The notes: generated by a model not told the origin, from the letters alone. A DNA stretch of 64,000 bases from Spisula solida (GCA_947247005.1 OX365952.1:3494501-3558500), one strand, 5' to 3'; shown: positions 12,215-24,929, counted from the first letter of the stretch. Made by a program: numbers and translations.

Positions 12215-12262
12215 ATAGCACGGATAATTTGACGTGATCCTGACCTTTATGCATGATTATAT
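12215..12262. repeat. Short shared element with TGACCTTTATGCATGA, copy 1
   Basis: The words GGATAATTTGACGTGATC and TGACCTTTATGCATGATTAT recur almost unchanged at 37944-37995. The reverse word TGCATAAAGGTCGAGGA is at 51109, and a variant lies in the TIRs at 13029-14423. This is probably a conserved transposon end. Confidence 0.6.
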
Positions 12263-12738
12263 TACGAGATTTTTGCGTTGAATATTAAAATTTCCTCTAG
12301 GTCACCACTCCCCACATTTATACTTGACTGTCGCACATAATTTCCTAGTATAGCATCTACCTCTCCTGTGAGATTTGATGGAACACATTCTAGCATTCTA
12401 TCCCCATCTTTCAATATATGCGCTTGCTGGCTGCATAAATGTATTTAGCATTTGACTGAAGTTGATGTTCTTTGTCTAATAGGAGTTACTGAGCTAGTCT
12501 ACCTCACTACATCATATGTATCGTAACAGTGCTTATCTGAACGAGAAGGCGTGACTTTCCCTGGATACAAATTTCCCACCCTTCTTTTACAAATATAAAC
12601 AACTAACGAAATGAATACTCTTTTCCATTGCAGTTGTTTATCTTTATGGTATGAAGTTTCTAAAGTTACGCGTTTTCTCATTTATTTGCACTAAACAGCA
12701 CTTCCTTGTGTTAGTTACTAAAAACATGTTGCATTTCG

Positions 12739-12810
12739 ATGGGTTTGCGGAAAACTATTGTAACTCACTATGTTTTATATTGGAGTTACAATAGTTTTCC
12801 GCCAACCCAT
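12739..12810. repeat. Hairpin inverted repeat, arms about 28 bp
   Basis: The arm ATGGGTTTGCGGAAAACTAT continues TGTAACTC; its complement GAGTTACAATAGTTTTCCGC, continuing CAACCCAT, follows after a loop of about 16 bases. There is one mismatch. This is a compact palindrome, probably a MITE remnant. Confidence 0.85.
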
Positions 12811-13028
12811 TGATTTGTTGGTGTGATTTGAAGACAGATGGGCATTCGAAGCTTTGAGAATAGCAGCAGTCAATGTCATTTTAAAAAACCCCGTGTACTG
12901 TATCTATGCCATGTTATGTGAGAAGGGAAACTGTTATTCAAGAAGGTGTCTCAGTATGTGGAACTTAGAATGTAAATAAATTGTGTGTGTTACACACTGA
13001 CGATGCACGTAAAACACGCTCTCTAAAT

Positions 13029-14423
13029 CTTGAAAGCTCGGGCAATTCCGTTTGTCTCCGGTTAATATACGTTATTGCAATGCATAAAGGCCGAGGTGAT
13101 CAGAATGAAAGATTGTTTTGAGAATATTTCCAGTCACCTAACCACAGCCACTCCCTACATACACGTCATGTGTTCACTACACAAAATTTCTTTCGTATGT
13201 GCAAAAACGCGTGTTGTCTTAAATTCCACCACGATAAGGTGGTACGTGTACTGGAGAGTTTTCCCTGAGAAGCTGAATGCAGAATATCGTCATGGTATGA
13301 ATCGGAGTTAGTACACAGCATTGTACATCATTCCAAAGACAAAATAAAACTGGTACACACGCACCAGTAATATCTCAGCATGAAAAGAAAGCTCTCATAC
13401 ATTTGTTGTAAGTGTTAACATCAGAAATGAGGTGTCAATTGATTAATATAAGTTTGAAGTTACCCACTGACTGTTAAATACCGGATACCGGAAACCGGGT
13501 TTTATCCGATAATGTCGATATCGAGTATATGCGAGTTTTATCGAAATTAAAAACATCGCGAATAATTACCGTAAAGTACGGTATCATGTATAAAGAGATC
13601 AATCATGTACTGATAGTACGAGTATAATCAGAAAGGATCGTGTTTGCTCATCAATTCTCATATCTGCAGTATTCAGTATTTTGCTACATAGATTAAGATC
13701 AATATTTATGGGTACATGTACAGATAATATGAAATATATACCCAAAGAAACTAGACTGGTACCAAATGTTTCATATACCAGCACCCTCTGTATTTTTCTA
13801 AGATTTTGATAGTTTGTCCGTGGAACCAGTCTAAAGAAACAGCCGTGGCGGTAGTCTAGCGGTTAGTGCGCAGGATTTCAAACCCGGCGACTGGTTGCCG
13901 CAAGTCATGCATATCTTTCACGACAACACTGACGATTTCCTCCACATATCATATGGAGAAGTTGCTGGTTCCTTGTGGATGGGTATAACTGAGTAATGGT
14001 TAGAATACAGGCCGGGAAAACTTATTAGGTGAATCGGTCGTCGTATGTACTGCAAATTGTTGAAAAACGGCGTTTAACCCGGATAAACAATCTAACAGGT
14101 TCGCTCATCAACATTGCCGAAGATATACCCAAACAAATCAAAGCTTATCCATACTGCTGAAGATGATGGGAAATGTCTGGGTACAGGTGATGTATATTGG
14201 TAGTACATTTGTCAGGTAATCGTGCTGATCTCGTGTGTATATATGTGTACATTTGTACTATGCTGATTAAACATTGTTGATTCGCAGATAGCTGATTAAT
14301 GAGCGAATTAGTATTGTTGACGTTCTTCACACCTACATCCCCATTCTGATCACCTCGGCCTTTATGCATTGCAATTGACATTTACAGGAAACAAACGGAA
14401 ATGTCCGAGCTTTCACGATTGCT
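13029..14423. mobile_element. TIR element, about 1.4 kb, containing a SINE
   Basis: A perfect 33-bp inverted repeat (13074-13106 and 14343-14375, containing GCATAAAGGCCGAGGTGATC) extends outward as an imperfect match to CTTGAAAGCTCGGGCAATTC at 13029 and its complement near 14423. A further copy of the outer end (GGAAATGTCCGAGCTATCAC) lies at 14478-14497. No transposase is visible, so the element is non-autonomous. Confidence 0.7.
13842..14096 (+). mobile_element. tRNA-derived SINE (plus strand), nested in the TIR element
   Basis: Starts GCCGTGGCGG, then TAGTCTAGCGGTTAGTGCGC (A-box type). The body has GGAGAAGTTGCTGGTTCC and the tail AACGGCGTTTAACCCGGATA followed by AACAA, a 3' end common in metazoan SINEs. 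The B box is weak (TTTCAAACCCGG). Confidence 0.7.
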
Positions 14424-14814
14424 ATGTCTGGATGATAGTTAGTTATTCTGATAACATTGCAATAGATCGGAGATTAACGGAAATGTCCGAGCTATCACGT
14501 ATGGACAGTTGTTCACGGATTTTTATTTCAATGAATTGGATAACTAGCTACTATTATGGCGTCGTATATGCATGGATTTAAAATTAATTACGTACAGAAA
14601 TAAGACTCTCTTTTTACGTTTTTTCCCACAACTTGTCGCAGATTTCCAGACTTAATTATCAAAGTCTACAAGATATATGTCTTTCTGGTTATTTCGCTGG
14701 ATGTTCTTATCGATTGTGAAACAAATTCGTACAATGTTTACTGATCACTACAGTTGTTTGCTTCCTGGCTACTAACCAGCGTTCATTTCAGAACATTTGC
14801 TGTCTGTATGTTGT

Positions 14815-16620
14815 AACGTCTGGCAATACACACACTGCATGTTATAACGTCTACTTTACGCACACAGCATGTTATAACGTCTACTTTACGCGCACTGCAT
14901 GTTATAACGTCTACTTTACGCGCACTGCATGTTAAAACGTTTGGCAATACACACGCTGCATGTTATAACGTCTAGCAATACACACGCTGCATGTTATAAC
15001 GCCAACAATACACACGCTGCATGTTGTAACGTCTAGCAATACACACACTGCATGTTATAACGTCTACTTTACGCGCACTGCATGTTATAACGTCTACTTT
15101 ACGCGCACTGCATGTTAAAACGTCTAGCAATACACACGCTGCATGTTATAACGTCTAGCAATACACACGCTGCAAGTTATAACGTCTAGCAATACACATG
15201 CTGCATGTTCTAACGTCTACTTTACGCGCACTGCATGTTATAACGTCTAGCAATACACACGCTGCATGGTATAACGTCTAACAATACACACACTGCATGT
15301 TATAACGTCTAGCAATACACACACTACATGTTGTAACGTCTAGCAATACACACACTGCATGTTATAACGTCTACTTTACGCACACTGCATGTTATAACGT
15401 CTACTTTACGCGCACTGCATGTTATAACGTCTACTTTACGCGCACTGCATGTTAAAACGTTTGGCAAAACACACGCTGCATGTTATAACGTCTAGCAATA
15501 CACACGCTGCATGTTATAACGCCAACAATACACACGCTGCATGTTGTAACGTCTAGCAATACACACACTGCATGTTATAACGTCTACTTTACGCGCACTG
15601 CATGTTATAACGTCTACTTTACGCGCACTGCATGTTATAACGTCTACTTTACGCGCACTGCATGTTAAAACGTCTAGCAATACACACGCTGCATGTTATA
15701 ACGTCTAGCAATACACACGCTGCAAGTTATAACGTCTAGCAATACACATACTGCATGTTATAGCGTCTATTTTACGCGCACTGCATGTTATAACGTCTAG
15801 CAATACACACGCTGCATGTTATTACGGCTAACAATACACAAACTGCATGTTATTACGGATAGCAATACACACACTGCATGTTATAACGTCTACTTTACGC
15901 GCACTGCATGTTATAACGTCTAGCACTACACACACTGCATGTTATAACGGCTAGCACTACACACACTGCATGTTATAACGGCTAGCAATACACACACTGC
16001 ATGTTATAACGTCTAGCACTACACACACTGCATGTAATAACGGCTAGCAATACACACGCTGCATGTTATAACGTCTAACAATACACACGCTGCATGTTAT
16101 AACGTCTAGCAATACACACACTACATGTTGCATGTTATAACGTCTAGCAATACACACACTGCATGTTATAACGTCTAGCAATACACACACTACATGTTAT
16201 AACGTCTAGCAATACACACACTGCATGTTATAACGTCTAGCAATACACACACTGCATGTTATAACGTCTAGCAATACACACACTACATGTTGCATGTTAT
16301 AACGTCTAGCAATACACACACTACATGTTATAACGTCTAGCAATACACACACTACATGTTATAACGTCTAGCAATACACACTCTGCATGTTATAACGCCA
16401 ACAATACACACGCTGCATGTTATAACGTCTAGCAATACACACTCTGCATGTTATAACGCCAACAATACACACGCTGCATGTTATAACGTCTAGCAATACA
16501 CACTCTGCATGTTATAACGCCAACAATACACACGCTGCATGTTATAACGTCTAGCAATACACACACTGCATGTTATAACGCCAACAATACACACGCTGCA
16601 TGTTATAACGTCTAGTACTA
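14815..16620. repeat. 30/31-bp minisatellite of two alternating unit types (about 58 copies)
   Basis: Type 1 is GCATGTTATAACGTCTAG plus CAATACACACACT (31 bp). Type 2 is GCATGTTATAACGTCTAC plus TTTACGCGCACT (30 bp). Long-range order is present: the AAAACGTTTGGC variant recurs 520 bp apart (14934 and 15454) with the same run of types around it. Near 16380-16620 a 2-unit order (with GCCAACAATA) takes over. There are no unique spacers. Confidence 0.95.
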
Positions 16621-17845
16621 CGCAAAAGTAATATCTTCCAAATTATGATACATTGGGTAATTATTGATATACAGATAGGAACTCAAGGTAATTAACAAAA
16701 CCACTTTCCAGCGTGTGCGTTAGTACACTTCCAGCTCATGTTTGTAACCAAAGCCCATAGACGATCCAGATGTACTATTTCTGTTGTTCTGCCAATAAAT
16801 TAACGGTATTTCATCGTATTGGAAACACTGCGATAGCAATTGGTAATCTCTTTAGTGTACGAAGGGTGAATGATTCACTTATTAATTTCTTGTAAACCTT
16901 TACACATGTGATAATTGCTTGTTCGGAGAATTGGTGTGTTCTTAGTGTTTTTTAAGGGCCTGTGTGTTTGTTTTGTAAGGGCCAGTGTATTTGTTTGGTC
17001 GGGCACGTATGTTTGTTTTGTAAGGATCCGTGTGTTAAGGTAAGGTTATAAGTTTGTTGTGGTCACTGTCATATTTATTGAACATATTCATAGTACGCCA
17101 TTGATTATAATGATCATTTTTACCCATTAGCAACTTGTTGAAACCGATGTTTATTGTAAATGTAGTAATTGTAGAAAACTATTTGTATGGAACTCATTAA
17201 TTCTCGTATAGGTTTCGTCATTGCAATATAAGAATGTTTTGATTGGTTGAAGTAACAAATATGATAGGGCGACGGATACATAGGTCCCAGACAAGACATA
17301 TTAAGAAATGTTGAGCATTTTTTTTAATATCATCTTATCTGCTGCTAAAGTTAGAAAAAATCATATCTTGCATTTGACAAGAACATTGTCAAAATGACGT
17401 TGTTTTCCATGTAACTAATAAGCCCTATGTGCATGGATCAAAGTTGCAAGAATAACATGAAAAGTTTCGTCTCGTTTGTATTTGAATATCGAGTAGGACC
17501 CAAAATGCCAATAAATGGACCGCATTGTGTAATTAGAGAAGCTTGAATGCAGCACGAACGTTGAGCCTATTAGCACTTAGACTTTAATTTTAAAATATTT
17601 TTTATTGGTTTGCAATATTGCAGATGTAGCATTATGTTTCTACCAGTCAATCTTATTCAATTCGCAAAATATTCAAATGTAAAATGTCTTTACTGTCCGG
17701 TTATATTTACTTGGAACGTATGTATTTGTATATGTTTTCGTTATTTCATACCGTAATAAGATTTTGACTTATACAGTTTGCGAAAATAACAAACCAGAAA
17801 GTACGACGGAACTTACGGAAACTCATGGGATATTCCGGAATGAGA
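16621..17845. other. Intergenic, no gene seen
   Basis: AT-rich. Short degenerate repeats of TGTGTTTGTTTTGTAAGG lie at 16960-17040. No exon can be supported. Confidence 0.4.
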
Positions 17846-18050
17846 TTCCAGTAAATAGTTTCGCACAATACCAGGCAGGTCACAGTAATAATTTCGCACA
17901 ACACCAGGCAGGTCACAGTAATAATTTCGAACAATACCAGGCAGGTTAATTATTTCGCACAATACCAGGCAGGTCACAGTAATAATTTCGCACAATACCA
18001 GGCAGGTTAATTATTTCGCACTGTACCAGGCAGGTTAATAGTTTTGCACA
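17846..18050. repeat. 33-bp minisatellite (about 6 copies)
   Basis: The unit TTTCGCACAATACCAGGCAG plus GTCACAGTAATAA is about 33 bp, with two shorter units lacking part of the spacer (GGTTAATTA form). Frames on both strands across it are by-products. Confidence 0.9.
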
Positions 18051-18074
18051 ACACCGACGAATGGGTATGTTCCA

Positions 18075-18168
18075 TAATAAGAACAATAATAATAATGATA
18101 ATAATACATGTAGTAATAATAATAATAGTAATATTAATGATAATAGCAATAATAATAACAACAATAAC
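18075..18168. repeat. Imperfect (AAT)n microsatellite
   Basis: A run of AAT/AAC/GAT trinucleotides that stops exactly where the first TATAGTTC element begins. Confidence 0.9.
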
Positions 18169-18838
18169 TATAGTTCGATTTCGAGCATTGAGCCGTGGCT
18201 GCACTTTTAAGGTTTAAACCAATAATCGATATAGGTTGGTATAGGTCTGACCAGTTAGATAAGTAATACAATTAAAGCCAAATATTTCATGTGTCTGAAC
18301 GGTCGTGACAGTAAAGCGCTTGATACAAATGTAAAAATATTTTAAAATAACTTTTGTCAGACCATGTTCGAATCCCACCAAGATGTTTTTTATTTTATAT
18401 TTTTAAATGCACAGAACTTGCAAACTCCGTGCACCACTAGTATATGTGAAAAATCATATTTGTTGCATGTATATTGTAGGACATAAGCTCGGAATACACA
18501 AATTATCGAAATAATCGAAAATAAAAACATATATTGAATCGACACATTTTCATGGATGAATTATATTTATAAACAAACATATTTTAACTTATGCTCTCTT
18601 TAAATAACATTAAAACAATGAATTTAAAAAATGAGCGAATTGGGGATTCGAACCAACGATTTCCTGGTTAGGAGTTCTGATCGTTGCCGACTGCACTAAA
18701 CTATGGTTCGATTACAAACAGATATCTGTAAGAACCATATCACTAAATAATGGCCTCCGAACGTAATAAATCATATGTCTACCTGCCAAAATGGACTAGT
18801 CGGATAGGTCATGGCTTAGAGTTCAAAATTGAACTATA
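18169..18838. mobile_element. TATAGTTC TIR element, copy 1 (670 bp)
   Basis: Starts TATAGTTCGATTTCGAGC and ends GTTCAAAATTGAACTATA, an inverted repeat of about 18 bp with few mismatches. It carries a plus-strand GTTCGAATCCCACC (18369-18382) and, further on, a minus-strand GGTTCGAATCCCCAATTCGC (about 18626-18645), both B-box-like. Similar in full length to the next copy. Confidence 0.75.
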
Positions 18839-18839
18839 C

Positions 18840-19537
18840 TATAGTTCGATTTCGAGCATTGAGCCGTGACTGCACTTTTAAGGTTTTAACTACTAATCGA
18901 TATAGGTTGGTGTAGGTTTGACCAGTACGATAAGTAATACAATTAAGGCCAAATATTTCAAGTGTCTGGTTGGTCGTGACGGTAAAGTGCTTGATACATT
19001 GTAAAATAATTTTTGTCCGATCTGGGCGAGTTCGAATCCCACCAAAATAGTTTTTCATTTTTATTATATTTTTTAAATGCACAGAACTTGTAAAATCCGT
19101 GTAATACTAGTATATGTGACAAACCATATTTGTTACATGTATTTGTAGAACGTTATGAAGGCTAATCAATCGAATATAGGATGTCAGTAAGCTCGAAATA
19201 CACCAACGATCGAAATGAGTGAAAATGATAAATATCTTGAATCGACACCTTTCAATGGATAAATTAAAAATATAAACAAAATCTTTAACTTATAATCTCT
19301 TCAAATAACATAAAACAACGAATTAAAAAAATGAGCGAATCAGGGAATTGAACCACCGACTTCTGGGTTAAAAATTCTGAACGTTGCCGACTGCACTAAA
19401 CTGTAATCTGATTATAAACAGATATCTGTAAGAATCATATCATTAAAAAATGCGCTCCGAGCGTAATAAATGAAAGTCTACCCGCCAAAATGGACTAGTC
19501 GGATAGGTCATGGCTCAGAGTTCAAAATTGAACTATA
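18840..19537. mobile_element. TATAGTTC TIR element, copy 2 (698 bp), head-to-tail with copy 1
   Basis: Same TIRs and order as copy 1, with one base between them. Base changes and small gaps are spread along the length, so the pair is not recent. The tRNA-like words are kept (GAGTTCGAATCCCACC on +; the minus one is more decayed). Confidence 0.75.
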
Positions 19538-19660
19538 TAATGATAATAACAATAACAATAATAACCTTAATTATAACATCAACAATAATAATAATAACAA
19601 TAATGATACTAGTAATAAAAATAACCTTAACAATAATAATAATAACAATAATAATAATGC
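19538..19660. repeat. Imperfect (AAT)n microsatellite, right of the element pair
   Basis: Continues the trinucleotide tract found at 18075-18168, as if the two TIR elements had inserted into one microsatellite. The Asn/Asn-rich frame across it is a by-product. Confidence 0.88.
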
Positions 19661-22600
19661 GATTTTACAACAAACCACACGTTCCTCCGTTGGCTCACTA
19701 TATTCAAACGTCAAGTATACCTGTTTATTTAACTACATGTAGGACAATTGTAGTTTATGCAATCTCAACACAGAAGCATGTTATTTCCTTAATTGTACTT
19801 CGATAACATAATAACGGAATTGTTTACAAAGCAACAAATTAATCGAGTTGGAAAGAATTTGTTTAGTCTGTAGAATAGAACGTGTACAACTTATCTGATA
19901 CAAAGGTTTGTTTGTAAGTAAAAGTGGATTGACTGATTGCTGGACCACAGGTATCTGTATCAGCGATGAAGAGTAAAAAAATACTCTCTATCAATGATAC
20001 AGTTACCTGTGGGTTGGATGTGTCAATGTTAAGCATATGAAAATAAGGGCATTTAAGCAAATTTAATTGAAACATCGAACCAACCTTATACAAGTTAAAG
20101 GTATTATTTAGTATTATTATTGAGTGGCAATATTTTACATGATGTTTTTCGATGTGAATGCGTACAATTTATCACATTTATCAAATGTGTTTATCCGCTT
20201 GAGTTTATACACTGATATTGCATAGAAAGGGGAAGGTTGCATTTGCGGAAATTCACATATTACGATTCAACAATGAAAGTGAATCCGTATTTTCGTATTT
20301 TAGAGGTGGATCTATATTATTATTTACCATGGTATTTGATGGTCAAGTTTATCAAATTGGTCATTTCAGAAAACTTTCCAGTATTCCCACCTAACATGCT
20401 AACTAGAGATCCAGAGATAGTCTCGCACGTATCAGTGCTGTACACCAGGCACGTTAAAGAAACAAGGGGTCTATTTTTTATATATAATAGGGAGTTTATA
20501 AAGTCCTCATGCATATATCGTCTCATACTTTTCGTAAGTTGGATGTATGTAGGAGACTTTTTCGGAAAGAGGTTGGATATAACACCAAGAGTCCTTGTAT
20601 CACACAACACACAACTGTCTCTTCCCTCTTAGTCGGGGGGATTGACCTACCTTGCAGGAAAAGAACCGTATGGCTATGCTTACAATTGTCTTAGTCGAAC
20701 GCAAGCATACAACGCACAATGTCATACAATATTTACATAATATGCGGTCAGTTCTAGTCTCTAGCCGATCTGTCTGCGAGCATTGACTGAATCATTTACA
20801 TACCAAAGATCATACACACATCTATCGTATTCTTTGAACATACATACTAAATATGATCTATCATACTATTATATTGACATTGTGAAATCCCCAAACGTCA
20901 GACAAATTATAGTATGGTCATATGATGCCTAATCTACATGAAGAAAATGCATATACCGTATATCGGAATATTTTCGTGCGTGACGTTTTGTACTTTCGCA
21001 GGCAAATTTCAAAACAGCAAAATTGGGCATAGAATCCGTTATAAGTACACATGCATAAAACATATTAAACATCGTCTGACTATTAGATCTATAACAGAAT
21101 CATGTGAACACATAATAGACTATACATGTATATCAAGATATCAATTTCGTATACTGGTGAAATCGAGGTCAACAGGTCGGGGTCCGTTGCCTAAAAAAGC
21201 GCTACCGAGTGCCTTTATTCAGTTTCTTCCTGTTCAATTAAGTAAAGTGGGCATAGATTGTGTAAAACTTACAGAGAATATTACATGTTGACTATATTGA
21301 TGACGTCTAGGCCTAATATGGCTTAAAACTGGTCATAACACACGATGTATGACACACCCAACCATAAGGTCTATGATACAAGTGAACAATCTTACGCTAT
21401 CTTGGTCCTCTTGCTATAAGTTTGATAGTGTCGATTCCAAAGTTAGGACGAAGATATTATTTCTACTTACACAATTTACTGCGTAGGTAATTCGATCAGG
21501 GGTAGTCTGCATAAAACTATATAAAGACTATTCAGAATGATCGTACTAGGACACACCACTCCTATTTACAATTATACGTATTAATTACATGTTAAGTTGT
21601 ATAATTTATTTCGCAAGAGATGGTCCCAATAAGCCCCTTGCTCTCGATCAAATCTTGTAGTGTCTGCTTGTAAATAATATGTTGTAAATCTATCTAAAAT
21701 AAACTACAATGTACTGTACAAGAGGGTATTTTCGCCGTTTAATATTATCGCGGGTCAATAAGTTGGTGAAGTTTTAATTTCAGATGTTTGCGATGAGGGC
21801 ATATTAGCGATTTTATTGTTTCCTAGTAGAGTTCTTTGTGTATTAAATTTTACGCTGGCGAAATGTTAGCGAATTTTGTAAATTAGCGACATACGCCAAC
21901 ATTTCCACGCCGCTAACTTAATCACGTATACAGTATGTCTTAACTTTATATAAATACGATATACAAGAAACCGGGAAATAAACATAATTCACACAGTGAT
22001 AATTTGCATTATACGCCAATTAAATGAAACCGATACTAACAGCAATACAAACTACACCTCTGATTCCGGTCATTTATCAGTATTATATACGTCGGTCCTT
22101 TTCTTGACTGTAACACTCGATACCCGATCATTTTGTTTAAACTGGGGTTATCACATGTATGTATTGTTCAAGATCTGGGATGTGCAGTACCAAGCTGGGT
22201 CGAAATAGGAAAAACAGAATACAAAAAATGGCACATAGGTTTCACATTTGCTGAATGTACTATCTGAGTGTACCCTATATAGAGAGAAGGTTGTGTAGCG
22301 GCCATGTTGAGCCGCAACGGATATGACGTTACAGGAACTGGTCCCGTGTTTTCTGTGTCAACTGTAGAAAAACTGGGTACCAGCGTTCATAATGCCTTAT
22401 CCGTTGCGGCTAAACATTTGCAAACGCATCACAGCGATGCTACAGGGTGTCCCATAGCATGTGTTACTATAACAACCAAATGCCTTGTGAATATGCTTGG
22501 TCTGATATGACACTGTCATATATCAATGAAATGCTAACTTTTGAAAGTTTTGTTCAATATATATTTAACATGACTACTATAGTATATTACTATCAATGCA

Positions 22601-23189
22601 ACACGGGAATCAAGATTTTTAGTACTACTCACTTAACGGTTATTGAGTTATAAGCGTTTTTCTTAAGCTCCCTTTATAACTCTATATAGACCCGAGCGTC
22701 TAATCGGACGGAAAGTTGGACATGTTAACAGAACACGGCTGCAAGGGAGATCACTGTGTCGGACCTTTCCCCCATTTGATGTATCCATTGATATTTCTGC
22801 TTAGGAGAGGTTAGCCTTAATTGCATTTCAGCTCCGTAAACTTACCACCATGCAATAAAAATAAAGATCAACCACCTTCAGCGACGCAATTACAGCGTTT
22901 TTATAACTGAGATATCCTCAGACTACCAGATCTTTTTACTCTCTGTTGGTAATTGAGATAACTTCAGACTACCATGAACGCGTGTTTTCACTCTCTGTTG
23001 GATCAGTTTCTCATTACAGAAACCAGTATGGTCCTTACATTTGCAACTAAGCGTAAATTTCTCTTTATATTATTGCGAGGTGGCGACCATCACCATCAGA
23101 AGCCTTACCAAAGAGAGGGAATGTTTGTATTATATTTTATTGATCGCTAAACGTTTTGACACGTACACTATTATTTAGATTTCTCTATC
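19661..23189. other. Intergenic, no gene supported
   Basis: The largest frames (131 codons at 20237-20632, 117 at 20938-21291) have no recognisable domain. The first contains CACCAGGCACGTTAAAGAA, a word I associate with a dispersed mollusc repeat. A short inverted repeat (AGCCGCAACGGATA) pairs 22312-22325 with 22399-22412. A ~60-bp duplication (CAGACTACCA ... ACTCTCTGTTGG) lies at 22915-23005. Confidence 0.4.
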
Positions 23190-23199
23190 TACTCGTAGA

Positions 23200-23465
23200 C
23201 ATAATTTTAATGACAAAAGGTATTTGTGCAAATTCTGATATGCTAATAATAAACTTGAATTTGATTATTGTCAATGTCAATTATGCAACATATTAGAGGA
23301 CGAACATTATTTTGTTTTAGAATGTCATTTGTATTACGACATAAGAAAATATTTATTAACGCGACATTTTGGCAAAGATCAATCATTGGTCATTCTATAG
23401 TAAAATATTTGATCTATTTAGATGCTTAAAAGATTTGTTCTTCTGAAAATAGACTGCTAGAGAGG
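23200..23465 (+). pseudogene. Degraded C-terminal end of a non-LTR retrotransposon ORF2
   Basis: One frame reads LCNILEDEHYFVLECHLYYD then IRKY (about 23280-23352), the Cys-x-x ... LEDExHFxxxC ... Y-x-D-x-R pattern that ends the reverse transcriptase protein of many LINEs. An upstream RYLCKF word supports it (23219-23236) but a stop follows. There is no intact frame, so this is a dead fragment. Confidence 0.6.
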
Positions 23466-24721
23466 AAAACATACTTCTTTATTCAGTTCAGTAACAAAGG
23501 GTGTTTCTATTAACGAGCAAAAAAGTTTTAAAAAATAGTTTCAGCTAATGAGTTCTAACGATTGCAACATACAATTGCTATTTTTCCTGGTATACAATGT
23601 ATTGGGTGACAATTTCTTCAAAACACGTGGTAACAGATGTAACATTGATATTAATTAGAGTCGGAGAAGTTGTAAACGTTGCATTCTTCAGACTAAACAA
23701 ATTCTTCACAACTTTGTTGATTTCTGAACAGTACCGTTGTTATCGAAATAAATATACCACTCAACATGTTTCAAAGCTGGAAGTTTACAGGCTTCAATTG
23801 TTATCGTTAAATAAACAAGGATTCTGAACTCAAGGAAGCCATTACTTTGAAGGAAAAAAGTTGCCCAATTGTAGGGATTAGGTAAAGTTAGAAAAAATAC
23901 AAATTTGAAGTTGACATTGAAAAACACTCCCTCGAAACCGGAGTTTTTTTTGCAAATAAGGCAAGGATATAATCGAATGGCAACGAATTTGAAAGCAAAA
24001 CATATGAAAAGCATGACTTGAACGTACGTACTGAGATCGTGGTGCACCATAAATAACGGGCTGAAAGAAGTAGAGTGTTAGTGTTATAGACGAAATAAAA
24101 TGGTACCAGTAATTACCTTGTTGTGCGTTCGGAATAAAAAAAACAACATGATTCTAAAGACTTACGTGCCATAGCCTTTGCCTTGGGTACAAATCGTCTT
24201 AAATAGACATATATCTCAATAGTTTATGTAAGTAGACGAAATGACTCTAAAACGTACCGTGACAAAATGTACGCATAGTATAGCATCATTGAACTGGATC
24301 TGCAATTTACCGTATTCAGCCGTCGTCCCACAAGGTTTGTTAAATCGTTTTTGCGGTACAATATAAACGAAAACACAAAAAGAATGGATCCAGTTTAATG
24401 TTGCTGCGTCGGTAAACCATAAGGTTTCTGCCCAATAAACGTTCACGAACGCTTGGTCCTAGGATGCTCAAACTTTACTTGGAGGTTGGTCATCATCAGA
24501 AGTTGACCCCTAACAATTTTGAGCACAATAGGTTTAATATAATGATAATAATAAATACTTTATTGCACGAGGAAACGTATTTGGCAATATATATATCAAT
24601 CTTCCATAAGATTAGCAACAATGAACAGTGAATAACAAGGTCGCCATGACCTTTCACATTACTAACTATCAGGCTACCATGGTTGCATACGTGTCTACAA
24701 ACATCTCTTAAACATTGTATT
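23466..24721. other. Upstream flank of the KY-like gene, no exon recognised
   Basis: Could hold the promoter and an untranslated first exon, but no core promoter motif stands out. Frames of up to 114 codons on the minus strand have no domain I know. Confidence 0.35.
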
Positions 24722-24731
24722 TCTTTTACAG

Positions 24732-24785
24732 GCTGCAGATAGTTAGGAAGATAACAATAGGGACGTCTACTAGCCTAGCACAGTC
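24732..24785 (+). other. Probable 5' UTR segment of the KY-like gene
   Basis: The stretch between a plausible acceptor (TTTTACAG, ending 24731) and the start ATG carries stops in frame with the coding sequence, so it is not coding. It fits the 3' part of a leader spliced from an upstream exon that I cannot identify, or from a trans-spliced leader. No TATA box or promoter can be argued with confidence. Confidence 0.4.
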
Positions 24786-24929
24786 ATGGAAGCTCCAGAG
24801 ACGTTCCATCCAGTCAATATACTGAAGACAACTCGTGGATTCCCACCTCCAATACGTCTTGGGTATGCCAAGTCCGATCTGTATGGAAACATGTCACACT
24901 TAGATTCAGTTGATGAACACGCAATTAAG
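24786..24929 (+). CDS. KY-like gene, coding exon 1 (aa 1-48)
   Basis: The ATG at 24786 is the first one after an in-frame TAG 12 bases upstream, which supports it as the start codon. The exon encodes a Pro-rich tail (GFPPPIRLGYAKSDLYG) ending VDEHAIK, the residues that usually lead into the TGc fold in this family. It ends at AAG before gtatgg, phase 0. A pyrimidine-rich run plus AG at 24722-24731 could be the acceptor of an upstream 5' UTR exon. Confidence 0.8.

Noticed and set aside
14815..16620. CRISPR-like look of a 30/31-bp repeat array
   Set aside because: There are no unique spacers between repeats, no cas genes, and the context is plainly eukaryotic. It is a minisatellite.
20237..20632. 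131-codon plus-strand open frame
   Set aside because: It is overlapped by a 96-codon antisense frame, contains a word typical of dispersed mollusc repeats (CACCAGGCACGTTAAAGAA), and shows no domain.
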